Assembly (NCBI GenBank): GCA_903886275.1
Contig: CAISLN010000086.1
Coordinates: forward strand, 17,212-81,211
From: an uncultured beta proteobacterium
GTDB taxonomy: Bacteria > Pseudomonadota > Gammaproteobacteria > Burkholderiales > Burkholderiaceae_C
Reading direction: 5' to 3'
DNA length: 64,000 nt
A program made the position numbers and the translations under genes. The notes under the pieces were generated by a model. That model had not been told where the DNA came from and did no database searches. It saw only the letters and a program-made list of their open reading frames with translations. Shown piece by piece: positions 18,684 to 27,859 of the stretch; position 1 is the stretch's first letter, and every line of letters starts with the position of its first letter.

Positions 18684-19838
18684 ATGTTCAGCTTTTTCAA
18701 GAAAAAACAACCTTCCATTGCACCGGCGCCCGCAGCCCCGGTGGCGAACGCAGCCGCGTACCCGCCAGATTCTGCTGCGCCTTCATTGGGTGGGGGCTCG
18801 CCCTCTGGCGGTTCGCCCACACCCATAGGGGGTTCTTCCACACCCGCAGGGACTTCGCTCGCAGCCGCTGGGGGCTCCCTGATCGGCAGCGCGCTGGCCG
18901 CACCGATTGCGGTGGACGCGAGCCCTGCCCCTCCACAAGAGCGCCAGAAATGGCTGGCCAAGCTCAAGGCCGGGCTGGGTAAAACGGCGGCCAGCCTGTC
19001 CGGCGTTTTTGGCGGTGCCCGGGTCGATGAGGCCCTGTACGAGGAGTTGGAAAGCGCCCTGCTGATGGCCGACGCCGGTGTGGCGGCCACCCAGTTCCTG
19101 ACCGACACCCTGCGCAAAAAGGCCAAGGCCGCAGGTGTGACGCATCCGGTGGCGCTCAAAAATCTGCTGATCTCCATCCTAGCCGAGCTGCTGCAACCGC
19201 TGCAAAAACCGCTGGTGATTGGCAAGCACCTACCCACCGTGGTGATGGTGGCCGGCGTCAATGGCGCGGGCAAGACCACCTCGATTGGCAAGCTCACGCG
19301 CCACCTGGCCGAGGACGGCGCCACGGTGCTGCTGGCTGCGGCCGACACCTTCCGCGCAGCCGCGCGCGAGCAGCTCAGCGTTTGGGCCGATCGCAACACG
19401 GTGGAGATCATCAGCCAGGCCGGTGCCGATCCGGCGGCGGTGAGCTTTGACGCGGTGAGTGCGGGCAAGGCGCGCGGCAAGGACGTGGTGCTAATCGACA
19501 CGGCCGGGCGTCTGCCGACCCAGTTGCACCTAATGGAGGAGCTGAAGAAAATCAAGCGCGTGATCCAAAAGGCCGACCCCACGGCACCGCACGAGGTGCT
19601 GTTGGTGATAGACGGCAACACCGGCCAAAACGCGGTGTCGCAGGTCAAGTCGTTTGACGATGCGCTGGGCCTGACCGGGCTGATCGTGACCAAGCTCGAC
19701 GGCACGGCCAAGGGCGGCGTGCTGGCGGCGATTGCGCGTGAGCGGCCCATCCCCGTGTACTTCATTGGCGTGGGCGAGCAGCTCAACGAACTGGAGACCT
19801 TTAACGCCCGCGAATTTGCCCAGGCCCTGCTGGCCTGA
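18684..19838 (+). CDS. ftsY: Signal recognition particle receptor FtsY
   Basis: GTPase that docks SRP-ribosome complexes at the inner membrane. The 384-residue protein has a Lys-rich start (MFSFFKKK), a Pro/Ser/Gly-rich linker (to about residue 85), and the NG domain: P-loop GVNGAGKTTS (191-200), DTAGRLPTQ, and TKLDGTAKGG. The long acidic A domain of E. coli is replaced by the short low-complexity linker. Divergent from the M16 pair. Confidence 0.97.
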   Translation: MFSFFKKKQPSIAPAPAAPVANAAAYPPDSAAPSLGGGSPSGGSPTPIGGSSTPAGTSLAAAGGSLIGSALAAPIAVDASPAPPQERQKWLAKLKAGLGKTAASLSGVFGGARVDEALYEELESALLMADAGVAATQFLTDTLRKKAKAAGVTHPVALKNLLISILAELLQPLQKPLVIGKHLPTVVMVAGVNGAGKTTSIGKLTRHLAEDGATVLLAAADTFRAAAREQLSVWADRNTVEIISQAGADPAAVSFDAVSAGKARGKDVVLIDTAGRLPTQLHLMEELKKIKRVIQKADPTAPHEVLLVIDGNTGQNAVSQVKSFDDALGLTGLIVTKLDGTAKGGVLAAIARERPIPVYFIGVGEQLNELETFNAREFAQALLA

Positions 19839-19863
19839 CCGACCCGATAAAGACGAACCCGCT

Positions 19864-21087
19864 TTGAAAACACAGAACCCGCACGCCCTGAACCGCCGAC
19901 ACGCCATGGCCCTGCTGGGCAGTGGCCTGGCCAGCGTGAACAACGCCTTGGCCGCCCCGCCCACCCATGCCGCCTGGGATGGCATTGCCCAGGAGGCGCG
20001 TGGCCAGACCGTTTACTTCAACGCCTGGGCCGGTGCCGAGCCCATCAACGCCTATATCCGCTGGGCCGCCCAACAGGTGCAAGAGCGCAATGGCGTGCGC
20101 GTGGAGCATGTGAAGATCAGCGACGCGGCCGATGTGGTCAAGCGCGTGCGCAGCGAGAAGGCGGCGGGCAAGTTGGACGGCACGGTGGACCTGGTCTGGA
20201 TCAACGGCGCAAACTTCTTGGCCATGAAACGCGAGGGCCTGCTCTACGGGCCGTTTGCCGCCGCGCTACCAAACTACACGCTGGTCGATGTGCAAGGCAA
20301 GCCCACCACCCGGCTGGACTTTGCCGAACCGGTGGAGGGCATGGAGGCACCCTGGGGCATGGCCCAGCTCACTTTTTTGGTGGACGCCAAGCGCACGCCA
20401 CAGCCGCCGCAAAACACGCAAGAGCTGCTGGCCTTTGCCAAGGCCCACCCGGGCCGCGTGACCTACCCGCGCCCGCCGGACTTTCACGGCAGCACCCTGC
20501 TCAAGCAATTGCTGCTGGACCTGAATCCGGCGCGCGAGGCCTTTTACAAGCCCGTCACACCAGAGGCCTTTGCCAAAGCCACAGCGCCCCTGTGGAACTA
20601 CCTGGACGCCCTGCATCCGCATCTGTGGCGCGCTGGAAAACAATTTGCAAGCAACGCCGCCGCTACGCGCCAGATGCTGGCCGATGGCGAACTGCTGTGG
20701 GCCCTGACCTTCAACCCCAACGACGCCGCCAATGAGATTGCCGCCGCGCGCATGCCCGCAAGCGTGGTGAGCTACCAGTTTCCCACCGGCACCATAGGCA
20801 ACAGCCACTTTGTGGCCATTCCTTTCAATGCCCGCGCAAAGGCCGGTGCGCAGCTGTTTGCCAACTTCTTGCTCAGCGCCGAGGCACAGGCACGCAAGGC
20901 CGACATCGGCGTCTGGGGCGACCCCACGGTGCTAGACATCGCCAAGCTGCTGCCTAAGGAAAAGGCCCTGTTTGCGGCCAAGGTCGCGCCCGGACAGGTG
21001 CACAATGCAGCCCCCGCCCTGCCCGAACCGCAGGGCTCCTGGGTGCAGCCGCTGGAAAAGGAATGGCTCAGGCGCTACGGCGTTTGA
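19864..21087 (+). CDS. ynjB: ABC transporter substrate-binding protein, YnjB-like
   Basis: Periplasmic binding protein for an uncharacterised importer. From a TTG at 19864 it has 407 residues, beginning with a twin-arginine-like NRRHAMALLGSG leader; an ATG at 19906 would cut that off. The mature part carries VYFNAWAGAEPINAYI and VDLVWINGANF, typical of the YnjB group of iron/thiamine-type binding proteins. The matching permease and ATPase (ynjC, ynjD) follow, separated by an esterase and an Hsp70-like gene. Substrate unknown. Confidence 0.82.
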   Translation: MKTQNPHALNRRHAMALLGSGLASVNNALAAPPTHAAWDGIAQEARGQTVYFNAWAGAEPINAYIRWAAQQVQERNGVRVEHVKISDAADVVKRVRSEKAAGKLDGTVDLVWINGANFLAMKREGLLYGPFAAALPNYTLVDVQGKPTTRLDFAEPVEGMEAPWGMAQLTFLVDAKRTPQPPQNTQELLAFAKAHPGRVTYPRPPDFHGSTLLKQLLLDLNPAREAFYKPVTPEAFAKATAPLWNYLDALHPHLWRAGKQFASNAAATRQMLADGELLWALTFNPNDAANEIAAARMPASVVSYQFPTGTIGNSHFVAIPFNARAKAGAQLFANFLLSAEAQARKADIGVWGDPTVLDIAKLLPKEKALFAAKVAPGQVHNAAPALPEPQGSWVQPLEKEWLRRYGV

Positions 21088-21154
21088 GACGCCCCATCGC
21101 TCCCCATCGCCCACTCATCACCGTTGACCGCCCGTTTTCGCCACCTGTTTCCCC

Positions 21155-21835
21155 ATGCAAAAAAAACTCTTGCCCCGTTTCGAAATGGAATCGGCCCCCT
21201 CGCCCACCGCTGCGGTGATCCTGTTACACGGCCTGGGCGCCGATGGCCATGACTTTGCCGGTCTGGTGCCCGAGCTCGACCTTGGCGGTTGCCAGGGCAT
21301 ACGCTTTGTGTTTCCCCATGCCCCCTCGATCCCGGTGACGGTGAACGGCGGCCACTCCATGCCGGCCTGGTACGACATCAGCGGCACCGACCTGATCAGC
21401 GACCAGGACGCCGCTGGCATCCAGAACTCCGAGCTGGCGGTGCTGGCCCTGATCGCCCACGAAATCGGGCGCGGCATCCCGGCCGAGCGCATCGTGCTGG
21501 CCGGCTTTAGCCAGGGTGCTGCCATGACCCTGCACACCGCCCTGCGCCTGCCCTTCAAGCTGGCCGGCATCGTGGTGCTGTCGGGTTACCTGCCGCTGGC
21601 TGAGCGCCTGGCCATAGAGCGCACCCATGCCAACCTGCGCACGCCCATCTTCATGGCGCATGGACTGCAAGACAGCGTGGTCGTGCCCCGGCGCGGCGAA
21701 GAGGCGCGCGACGCCTTGCGGGCCCAGGGCTATGCGGTGCAGTGGCACGCCTATGAGACCGAGCACAACGTCATCCCCCAAGAAATCGAAGACATGGGCG
21801 CATTCCTGCGCCAAGTGCTTCCGGCTGCGCCGTGA
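21155..21835 (+). CDS. Carboxylesterase, alpha/beta hydrolase of the phospholipase/carboxylesterase family
   Basis: 226 residues. The oxyanion-side motif LLHGLGADGHDF and the triad Ser119 (GFSQG), Asp173 (HGLQDSVV) and His204 (TEHNV) match the small bacterial carboxylesterase/acyl-protein thioesterase group. No signal peptide, so cytoplasmic. It stands in the ynj transporter run, and its stop overlaps a possible GTG start of the next gene (GTGA). Natural substrate unknown. Confidence 0.9.
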   Translation: MQKKLLPRFEMESAPSPTAAVILLHGLGADGHDFAGLVPELDLGGCQGIRFVFPHAPSIPVTVNGGHSMPAWYDISGTDLISDQDAAGIQNSELAVLALIAHEIGRGIPAERIVLAGFSQGAAMTLHTALRLPFKLAGIVVLSGYLPLAERLAIERTHANLRTPIFMAHGLQDSVVVPRRGEEARDALRAQGYAVQWHAYETEHNVIPQEIEDMGAFLRQVLPAAP

Positions 21836-21846
21836 GCGGGGTAACT

Positions 21847-23169
21847 ATGGTTTGCGCCGACGCGCACAGCACAGCGCCTGTGCAGGACCAGCGCACTGCG
21901 CCAAGCGAGAAGCGTGGGGGCTCCATCGTCCTGGGCATTGACTTTGGCACCTCCAACTCCGCTGCCGCGCTGATCGACGCCAATGGCGTGATGCAGGTGG
22001 TGCCGCTGGATGGCGCGCGCGCCGAAATGCCCACCGCCGTTTTCTTCAACCAGGAGACCCACAGCGTGCTCTACGGCAGCGAGGCCATGCAGGCCTATCT
22101 GAGCGGCACCGAGGGCCGACTGCTGCGCTCGCTCAAGAGCCTCTTGGGCAGCAGCCTGATGGACGAGCACACGGCCGTGGGCGACCACAGCCTGCGCTAC
22201 TTCGACATCGTGGTGCTGTTCTTCAAGGAGCTCAAGCGCCGCTGCGAGGCCCATGCCGGCCATCCCCTGACGCACGCCATGCTGGGGCGCCCGGTGCATT
22301 TTGTAGACGACAACCCCGAGCGCGACGCACTGGCACAGGCCACCCTGGGGCGCGCGGCCATGGAGGCCGGCTTTACCCACATCGCCTACCAACTCGAACC
22401 CATTGCCGCAGCCCTCGACTACGAGCAGCGCGTTGCCGCCGAGACCGTGGTGCTGGTGGTGGACATTGGCGGAGGCACCTCCGACTTCACCACCATCCGC
22501 CTGAACCCGGCGCGCAGCCGACAGACCGAGCGCAAGGCCGACATCCTGGCCACCACAGGCGTGCACATAGGCGGCACCGATTTCGACCGCCTGCTCGACC
22601 TGTCCACCGTCATGCCCAGCCTGGGCTACCGCCACATCGGACGCGGCAACCGCCCTGTCCCCAACAGCGTGTTCTTTGATTTGAGCACCTGGCATCTGAT
22701 CCACCAGGCCTATACCCGCAAGGCCATGCACTTTGCCAAGGAGCTGTGGACCGACTTCACCGACCAGGCCCTGCACAAGCGCTTGATGTCGGCGCTGGAG
22801 GGCCAGTACGGCCACCGCCTGCTGGCCGAGGTAGAGACAGCCAAAATTGCCTGCTCCATCAGCGGCCAGGACGCCGCCGTGCACATGGAGTTTTTGGATG
22901 CCGGCGCCACCCCGATGGTCACCGCCGCTGGCATGGAACTGGCGCTGCAAGACGCGCTGGCCCAGGTGGTGCGCTGCGCCCAGGAATGCGTGGTGCTCTC
23001 TGGACTGGAACAGGTGGATGTGGTCTACCTCACCGGCGGGTCTTCCGCCCTGCGCCCCTTGGTGGCCGCATTGCAAGCGGCCATGCCGCAGGCCACGCTG
23101 GTCAGCGGCAACCGCTTTGGTGGTGTGGCTGCCGGCCTGGCCTATGCCGGCGCAGTGCAGCAGGACTGA
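21847..23169 (+). CDS. yegD: Hsp70-family ATPase, YegD-like
   Basis: 440 residues from the ATG at 21847 (AGCGGGG upstream; a GTG at 21832 overlapping the esterase stop is the alternative). It has the actin/Hsp70 nucleotide motifs GIDFGTSNSA, VVDIGGGTSDF and LTGGSSALRPL, but no substrate-binding domain and no EEVD tail, as in YegD. Role unknown; probably a specialised chaperone ATPase. Co-transcribed with the neighbouring esterase and transporter. Confidence 0.85.
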   Translation: MVCADAHSTAPVQDQRTAPSEKRGGSIVLGIDFGTSNSAAALIDANGVMQVVPLDGARAEMPTAVFFNQETHSVLYGSEAMQAYLSGTEGRLLRSLKSLLGSSLMDEHTAVGDHSLRYFDIVVLFFKELKRRCEAHAGHPLTHAMLGRPVHFVDDNPERDALAQATLGRAAMEAGFTHIAYQLEPIAAALDYEQRVAAETVVLVVDIGGGTSDFTTIRLNPARSRQTERKADILATTGVHIGGTDFDRLLDLSTVMPSLGYRHIGRGNRPVPNSVFFDLSTWHLIHQAYTRKAMHFAKELWTDFTDQALHKRLMSALEGQYGHRLLAEVETAKIACSISGQDAAVHMEFLDAGATPMVTAAGMELALQDALAQVVRCAQECVVLSGLEQVDVVYLTGGSSALRPLVAALQAAMPQATLVSGNRFGGVAAGLAYAGAVQQD

Positions 23170-23189
23170 TACGCAGCGAGCCTGAGCCC

Positions 23190-24902
23190 ATGCAGGCACC
23201 CAGCCGCCGCCCTGCCCTGTGGCCACCCCTGCTGCCCGGCCTGCTGTTGCTCCTGCTGTCGGTGCCAATGCTGTGGAGCCTGGCGCAGGCCGCGCTGGGC
23301 GCCTGCGACGCTTCTGCCTGGCTAGCCCTGTGGCGCAATAGCCAGACCCTGGCGGCCTGGCGCATGAGCCTGTGGACCGGCCTTGCCAGCGCGGCCCTGG
23401 CCACAGCGGCCTGCACCTGGCTCTTGTCGCGCACCACCACAGCGGCCCTGTTGCAGCGTCTGATCGCACGCCAAGGCTTTTTGCTGGCCTTGCCCCATGC
23501 CGCCTTTGCCATGGGACTGGTGCTGCTGATCGCGCCCTCGGGTTGGCTCTTACGCGCCCTCTCGCCCTGGGCCACCGGCCTGCTGGTGCCCCCGCCCTGG
23601 CCGACCACGCAGGACCCCTGGGGCCTGGGTCTGATCGCGGTCTTGGCACTGAAAGAAATTCCGTTTTTGCTCTGGGCTGGTGGCGCCCATTTGCTGCGCC
23701 CGGAGGTGGCACAGCGGCTGCGACGCGAACTGCAACTGGCCGCCAGCCTGGGCTACGGCGCGCAAACGGCCTGGTGGCGCATCGTCTGGCCACAGCTGTT
23801 GCCACGCCTGGCCGCACCCCTGCTGGCGGTGCTGGCCTATAGCCTGACGGTGGTGGATGTGGCGCAGGTCATAGGCCCTGGCGCACCGCCCACCCTCGCG
23901 GTCCTCGCCTGGCAATGGCTGCAGGACGCCAGCCCGCTGGAAAATGCCAGGGGCGTGGCGGCGGCCTGGGCGCTGGCCGCCACGGTGCTTCTCTGTGGGG
24001 CCGCAGCCTGGTCCCTGCTGAATACGCCGGTCTGGCGCAAGCGCTGGACCTTGGGCCCCAAGCGCGCCGTGATCCAAACGCCAGTGACCCAAGCCGCAGC
24101 GGGCGCTCTCAAGGCGCTTACTCCCAACCTGGCCAACGGCCTGCTGCTGGGCATCTACCTGGCAGTGCTGCTGGCCCTGCTGCTGGGCAGCTTGGTTGGC
24201 AACTGGCCCTTCCCGGATCTGCTGCCCAGCCGCTGGACGGTCGCCGCCTGGCTGAGCGTTTGGGACAGCCTGCCCACGCTGTGGACCACGCTCTGGCTCG
24301 CCATGGCCAGCGCCGCTTGCGCCCTGCTGTGGGTGTTGGCTTGGCTGGAATGGGCACCGCCACGCTGGCAGCGCCCCATGCAAACCCTGGCCTACGCGCC
24401 GCTCTTGCTGCCAGGACTGCTGTGGGCCATAGGCCTGCACCGCCTGACTCTGGCCTGGGGAATCGACGCCAGCGCCACCGGTGTCTGGCTGGCCCACACC
24501 CTGGCCTGTCTGCCCTATGTGCTGCTGAGTTTGGCCGGCCCTTACAGCGGCTTCGATGGGCGCTATGCGCAACTGGCCGCGTCTCTGGGGCGGGGCCGCT
24601 GGCACTTTTTGCTGCGCGTGAAATGGCCGCTGTTGCGCGCACCCCTGGCCGCTTGCTTTGCGGTGGGCTTTGCGGTCAGCGTGGCCCAGTACCTGCCCAC
24701 GCTGTATGTGGGTGCCGGGCGCTTTGCCACCGTCACCACCGAGGCCGTGAACCTGGCCGCAGGTGGCCAACGCAGCCTGATGGCTGCCTTTGCCTGGCTG
24801 CAGTGGTTGCTGCCCCTGCTGGTGTTTATGGCCGCCGCCCGCTTAGGGCGGACAAGGCGTTTCCCACGGCGCGCGCAGGCCTTGGGCACAATCCAGCCAT
24901 GA
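23190..24902 (+). CDS. ynjC: ABC transporter permease, fused double permease, YnjC-like
   Basis: 570 residues, strongly hydrophobic, with two homologous permease halves (about 1-290 and 300-570) and about 12 membrane segments. Each half has an inner-membrane loop of the EAA type: LAASLGYGAQTAWWRIVWP in the first and LAASLGRGRWHFLLRVKWP in the second. The ATG at 23190 follows the yegD stop by about 20 bp. Its stop overlaps the Rieske gene start (ATGA). Confidence 0.88.
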   Translation: MQAPSRRPALWPPLLPGLLLLLLSVPMLWSLAQAALGACDASAWLALWRNSQTLAAWRMSLWTGLASAALATAACTWLLSRTTTAALLQRLIARQGFLLALPHAAFAMGLVLLIAPSGWLLRALSPWATGLLVPPPWPTTQDPWGLGLIAVLALKEIPFLLWAGGAHLLRPEVAQRLRRELQLAASLGYGAQTAWWRIVWPQLLPRLAAPLLAVLAYSLTVVDVAQVIGPGAPPTLAVLAWQWLQDASPLENARGVAAAWALAATVLLCGAAAWSLLNTPVWRKRWTLGPKRAVIQTPVTQAAAGALKALTPNLANGLLLGIYLAVLLALLLGSLVGNWPFPDLLPSRWTVAAWLSVWDSLPTLWTTLWLAMASAACALLWVLAWLEWAPPRWQRPMQTLAYAPLLLPGLLWAIGLHRLTLAWGIDASATGVWLAHTLACLPYVLLSLAGPYSGFDGRYAQLAASLGRGRWHFLLRVKWPLLRAPLAACFAVGFAVSVAQYLPTLYVGAGRFATVTTEAVNLAAGGQRSLMAAFAWLQWLLPLLVFMAAARLGRTRRFPRRAQALGTIQP

Positions 24903-25321
24903 CTGCGCCAGACACATCCCCCCCCAATCCTGCGCCTTGGCACAGCCTGCCCCACGCGCCTGCACCCGGCACGCTGCTGGGCCAGCGCGACGCACTGCAG
25001 GACGGCCAGGTGCTGCTGCAACAGGTTTTTGCCGCTGACGACAAGGCGCAACAAAACCCCTTTCGCATCCTCTTGCTGCGCAGCGGTGAAGAGCTCAAGG
25101 CCTATGCCAACCGCTGTGCCCACTTCGGTGTGCCGCTGGCTGCAAAACAGGCGCAGATGCAATTCGTGCCCCATGTCAGCCTGAGCTGCAATGTGCATTA
25201 CGCGCGCTACCGCTGGAGCGACGGGGTATGCGACCGCGGCGACTGCGTGGGCGAGGCCCTCATTCCCATCCCGCTGCACATCGATGCATTGGGTGCGATC
25301 CGCATCGCGCCAGCCCCATGA
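24899..25321 (+). CDS. Rieske-type [2Fe-2S] protein
   Basis: 140 residues with one Rieske cluster site: Cys73-x-His75 and Cys97-x-x-His100 (CAHFG and CNVHY). No signal peptide or membrane helix, so a soluble electron carrier. Starts and ends in four-base overlaps with ynjC and ynjD, so it is firmly inside the transporter operon, which is unusual for the ynj system. Redox partner unknown. Confidence 0.8.
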   Translation: MTAPDTSPPNPAPWHSLPHAPAPGTLLGQRDALQDGQVLLQQVFAADDKAQQNPFRILLLRSGEELKAYANRCAHFGVPLAAKQAQMQFVPHVSLSCNVHYARYRWSDGVCDRGDCVGEALIPIPLHIDALGAIRIAPAP

Positions 25322-25950
25322 GCCTGTGCATCCATGTTGAGACGGTGAGCAGCCCGGCCGGCATCCTGTTGCAAGGCCTGCAGCTGGAGATTGCCCCGGG
25401 CCAGGTACACACGCTGATGGGCGAAAGCGGCAGCGGCAAGTCCAGCCTCTTGGGTGCCATCTGCGGCACGCTCGATGAGGCCATGCGCTTTACAGGCAGC
25501 GTGTTTCTGAACGGCAGCCGCATTGACCTGCTACCCACACAGGCCAGGCGGGTCGGCATTTTGTTCCAAGACGACCTGCTGTTCCCTCACATGACGGTGC
25601 GCGAGAACCTGCTGTTTGCACTGCCCCAAGGCCACAGGTCTTCGCGGGAGGCGCTGGCCTTGCAGGCCCTGCGCGATGTGGAGATGGCCGACCATTGGCA
25701 GGCCGACCCGGCCACCCTCTCAGGCGGCCAGCGCGCCCGCATCGCCCTGGCCCGCGCCCTGCTGGCGCAACCCCAAGCGCTGCTGCTGGACGAGCCCTTC
25801 TCAAGGCTGGACGCGGCGCTGCGGGTGCGCATGCGGGCAATGGTGTTTGGCATGGTGAAGGCTCGCGGCATACCAGCGCTGCTGGTGACGCATGACACGC
25901 AGGACATTGCCGATGTGGCGGCGCTGACAAGGATTGCGCCGGTTGTCTAG
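25318..25950 (+). CDS. ynjD: ABC transporter ATP-binding protein, YnjD-like
   Basis: 210 residues with Walker A GESGSGKSS, Q-loop FQDDLLFPHMTV, ABC signature LSGGQRARIALARALL, Walker B LLLDEPFSRLD and a switch His in VTHD. It energises the YnjBC importer. Start overlaps the Rieske stop by four bases (ATGA). Confidence 0.92.
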   Translation: MSLCIHVETVSSPAGILLQGLQLEIAPGQVHTLMGESGSGKSSLLGAICGTLDEAMRFTGSVFLNGSRIDLLPTQARRVGILFQDDLLFPHMTVRENLLFALPQGHRSSREALALQALRDVEMADHWQADPATLSGGQRARIALARALLAQPQALLLDEPFSRLDAALRVRMRAMVFGMVKARGIPALLVTHDTQDIADVAALTRIAPVV

Positions 25951-26044
25951 CGGCGCTGATGGAGCTGACTGCGGTCGTACACGACGGTCAGCGCAAGGGT
26001 GGCCCAGCTCACACCACAGGCTGTTTTTCACAGATGCCTTCCTG

Positions 26045-26524
26045 TCAAAGCTCACCCAGATGGGCCCACTTCTCGAAATCGGCGTCAGCAAGGGAACCAA
26101 GCGTTACCAGGCTTCTCCCTCTGCGGTCTGTCAATTCGTTGCGCGGCAACTCTCCGTGCCAGTCTGGAGATATTTCATACTGCAGACGTTCTACAAAATC
26201 ATCGGCATACACCAGCGACCGGGTTGGCTTGACGCCCGCGGCTGCCAATCTTTTGCTCAGGGTCGCAGCGTAGCGCATGCCATCCGTGTTGATAAACACA
26301 AACGCCATATCCGGATGGCGTTTGATGCGTTCGGCCCATTGGGGAAGTTCAGCCAGACAGGGCGTGCATGTCAAGGACCACACATGCATCACCAGGGGAC
26401 GGTTTTTGAAACGGTCGCGCAGGTGCGCCATATCACCCGCATGCAGACCTTCCACACCCTGCGCCAAAATGGACAAGGGCGCCATCCACAGCGCAAAAGC
26501 GAGAGCAACAAAAAATCGCGTCAT
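26045..26524 (-). CDS. Exported TlpA-like thiol-disulfide oxidoreductase
   Basis: 159 residues with a signal peptide (to about LAQG) and a thioredoxin-like domain with the redox pair Cys53-Thr-Pro-Cys56 in WSLTCTPC. Such proteins reduce or oxidise disulfides in the periplasm, including on copper-handling proteins. Its ATG overlaps the stop of the BNR-repeat gene (ATGA), so the two are translated together. Last gene of the copper-like cluster. Confidence 0.85.
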   Translation of the reverse strand: MTRFFVALAFALWMAPLSILAQGVEGLHAGDMAHLRDRFKNRPLVMHVWSLTCTPCLAELPQWAERIKRHPDMAFVFINTDGMRYAATLSKRLAAAGVKPTRSLVYADDFVERLQYEISPDWHGELPRNELTDRRGRSLVTLGSLADADFEKWAHLGEL

Positions 26525-27768
26525 GGCTTATTCAACCTTTTCAAGCGATACCCTTCGTCCCGGGTCAGCCAGGAGAGATAGACGGAATCCCCCGAATACA
26601 CCAGCAAGGGATGGTCACTGGCACCGTTGGTGCGCGCCGCTTCGGATATTGCTTCCCAATGGAGCCCGTTGTCAGCAGAGCGCTGGACGTTGACCGTCGT
26701 GACGTGACCGTCAAACTCTTTCCAGGCGCGCCACACGCTGTTGCCAACCCCTGCCAAAACCTGCGGGCGTGCCGGACTTTTAGCGGGGTTCCCTATCGCC
26801 TCTGGCGTACTGAAAGTAGCGCCCTGGTCCATCGAGCGTGCGTATTGCAGGGCCGACTTTCCCGCGGCACCCGTGAACCAGGTCGCATGCCAGGTGCCAT
26901 CCGGGCCGATAGCCAAGCTCGGTCCATGGCGCGGGCAGGCATCGATTTTCCAATCGTCCACCGCTATCCTTCGCAAGGGGCCAAAGGTGCCGTTGTCGTT
27001 CAGTTTCGCAGCGGCGTGGTCGCGGGTCGTGCCCTCAAAAACGTGGCGCCAGGCAAAAACGGCAAGGCCGTCCCGGTCCACCGCTGCAGCCATGCGGCAG
27101 CAGTCGCACGAGTAGTCGGCAAGAATCGATTTGCCTTGAAAGGTCTGGCCGTTGTCGTCCGACCACGCCACCGCAATGCCACTGTCCTTGTAGGCCTGCC
27201 CCTTTGCCTTGGCCGCTGCCTGGTTGCGCCAATCCAGCCATGCCATGACCAGGCGACCACTCGGCAGCACCAGGGGCGTTTCAAAGCGCTGACCAACACC
27301 ACCCAGCATCGGCTTGAAGGGCGTAAAAGTCTGCCCGCCATCGACGGAGCGCGCAGTCAGGAGACGCCCCACATAGTGGCTGTCGCGCTGGGTGACGGCT
27401 GCCAACAGACTGCCGTCAGAAAGCAATACCAGCTTGGGGCGGGCTTCAGAATTGTCATCCAGCACCGGCATTTTTTCAGATATCACAGTGGTCACCGAAA
27501 AGTTGCTCCCTCCGTCCAACGAGGTGGACAAATGCAGCCGGTCCTCGTGACTCCACAGCAACCAGACCTTGCCCTCGGGTCCAAACACCGGCGTGGCTGA
27601 GCGTGCACAGTGCACCAAAGCTTGAGCGCACGCAGATGAAGCCACCGGCATGGCGTCGCTTTTTCCATGCTCATGGGCCAGCACTGGCTGCAGACAAGCG
27701 ATCAGCGCAGTGCAAAAAAGAAACCTGAAAAGGGGAAGCATCCAAACTCCAAAAAAATTCCTCTTCAT
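26521..27768 (-). CDS. Exported BNR/Asp-box (sialidase-like) beta-propeller protein
   Basis: 415 residues with a signal peptide (ends near VLAHEH). Five Asp-box-like repeats are visible, e.g. SLDGGSNF (84-91), SVDGGQTF and SDDNGQTF, so a beta-propeller is likely. A cysteine cluster CDCC at about 221-224 and an early CAQALVHC could bind metal. The sialidase catalytic Arg triad is not evident, so true sialidase activity is doubtful. The ATG at 27768 is chosen for its signal peptide. It lies between a TonB receptor and a TlpA protein. Confidence 0.75.
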   Translation of the reverse strand: MKRNFFGVWMLPLFRFLFCTALIACLQPVLAHEHGKSDAMPVASSACAQALVHCARSATPVFGPEGKVWLLWSHEDRLHLSTSLDGGSNFSVTTVISEKMPVLDDNSEARPKLVLLSDGSLLAAVTQRDSHYVGRLLTARSVDGGQTFTPFKPMLGGVGQRFETPLVLPSGRLVMAWLDWRNQAAAKAKGQAYKDSGIAVAWSDDNGQTFQGKSILADYSCDCCRMAAAVDRDGLAVFAWRHVFEGTTRDHAAAKLNDNGTFGPLRRIAVDDWKIDACPRHGPSLAIGPDGTWHATWFTGAAGKSALQYARSMDQGATFSTPEAIGNPAKSPARPQVLAGVGNSVWRAWKEFDGHVTTVNVQRSADNGLHWEAISEAARTNGASDHPLLVYSGDSVYLSWLTRDEGYRLKRLNKP

Positions 27769-27859
27769 CGCAAATACCCCGGACTCCAGAACCTGACGGG
27801 GCGGGTTGCCTTGGCCCGCTGCCAGGTGTTTTGATAACGGATGCAGGTTCATGGTTTTC

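Noticed and set aside
17342..18982. Long plus-strand open frame (546 codons) opposite the M16 peptidase
   Set aside because: Antisense shadow; the minus strand carries the HxxEH zinc motif and a signal peptide.
18656..19873. Upstream extension of the catalytic M16 gene
   Set aside because: It lies antisense to ftsY and would bury the signal peptide; the ATG at 18655 explains the protein.
21751..23817. Long minus-strand open frame (688 codons) opposite yegD and ynjC
   Set aside because: Antisense shadow; the plus-strand genes have clear Hsp70 and permease motifs.
26521..27768. Calling the Asp-box protein a true sialidase
   Set aside because: The repeats give a propeller fold only; the Arg triad and catalytic Tyr/Glu were not found, and the context is metal uptake.
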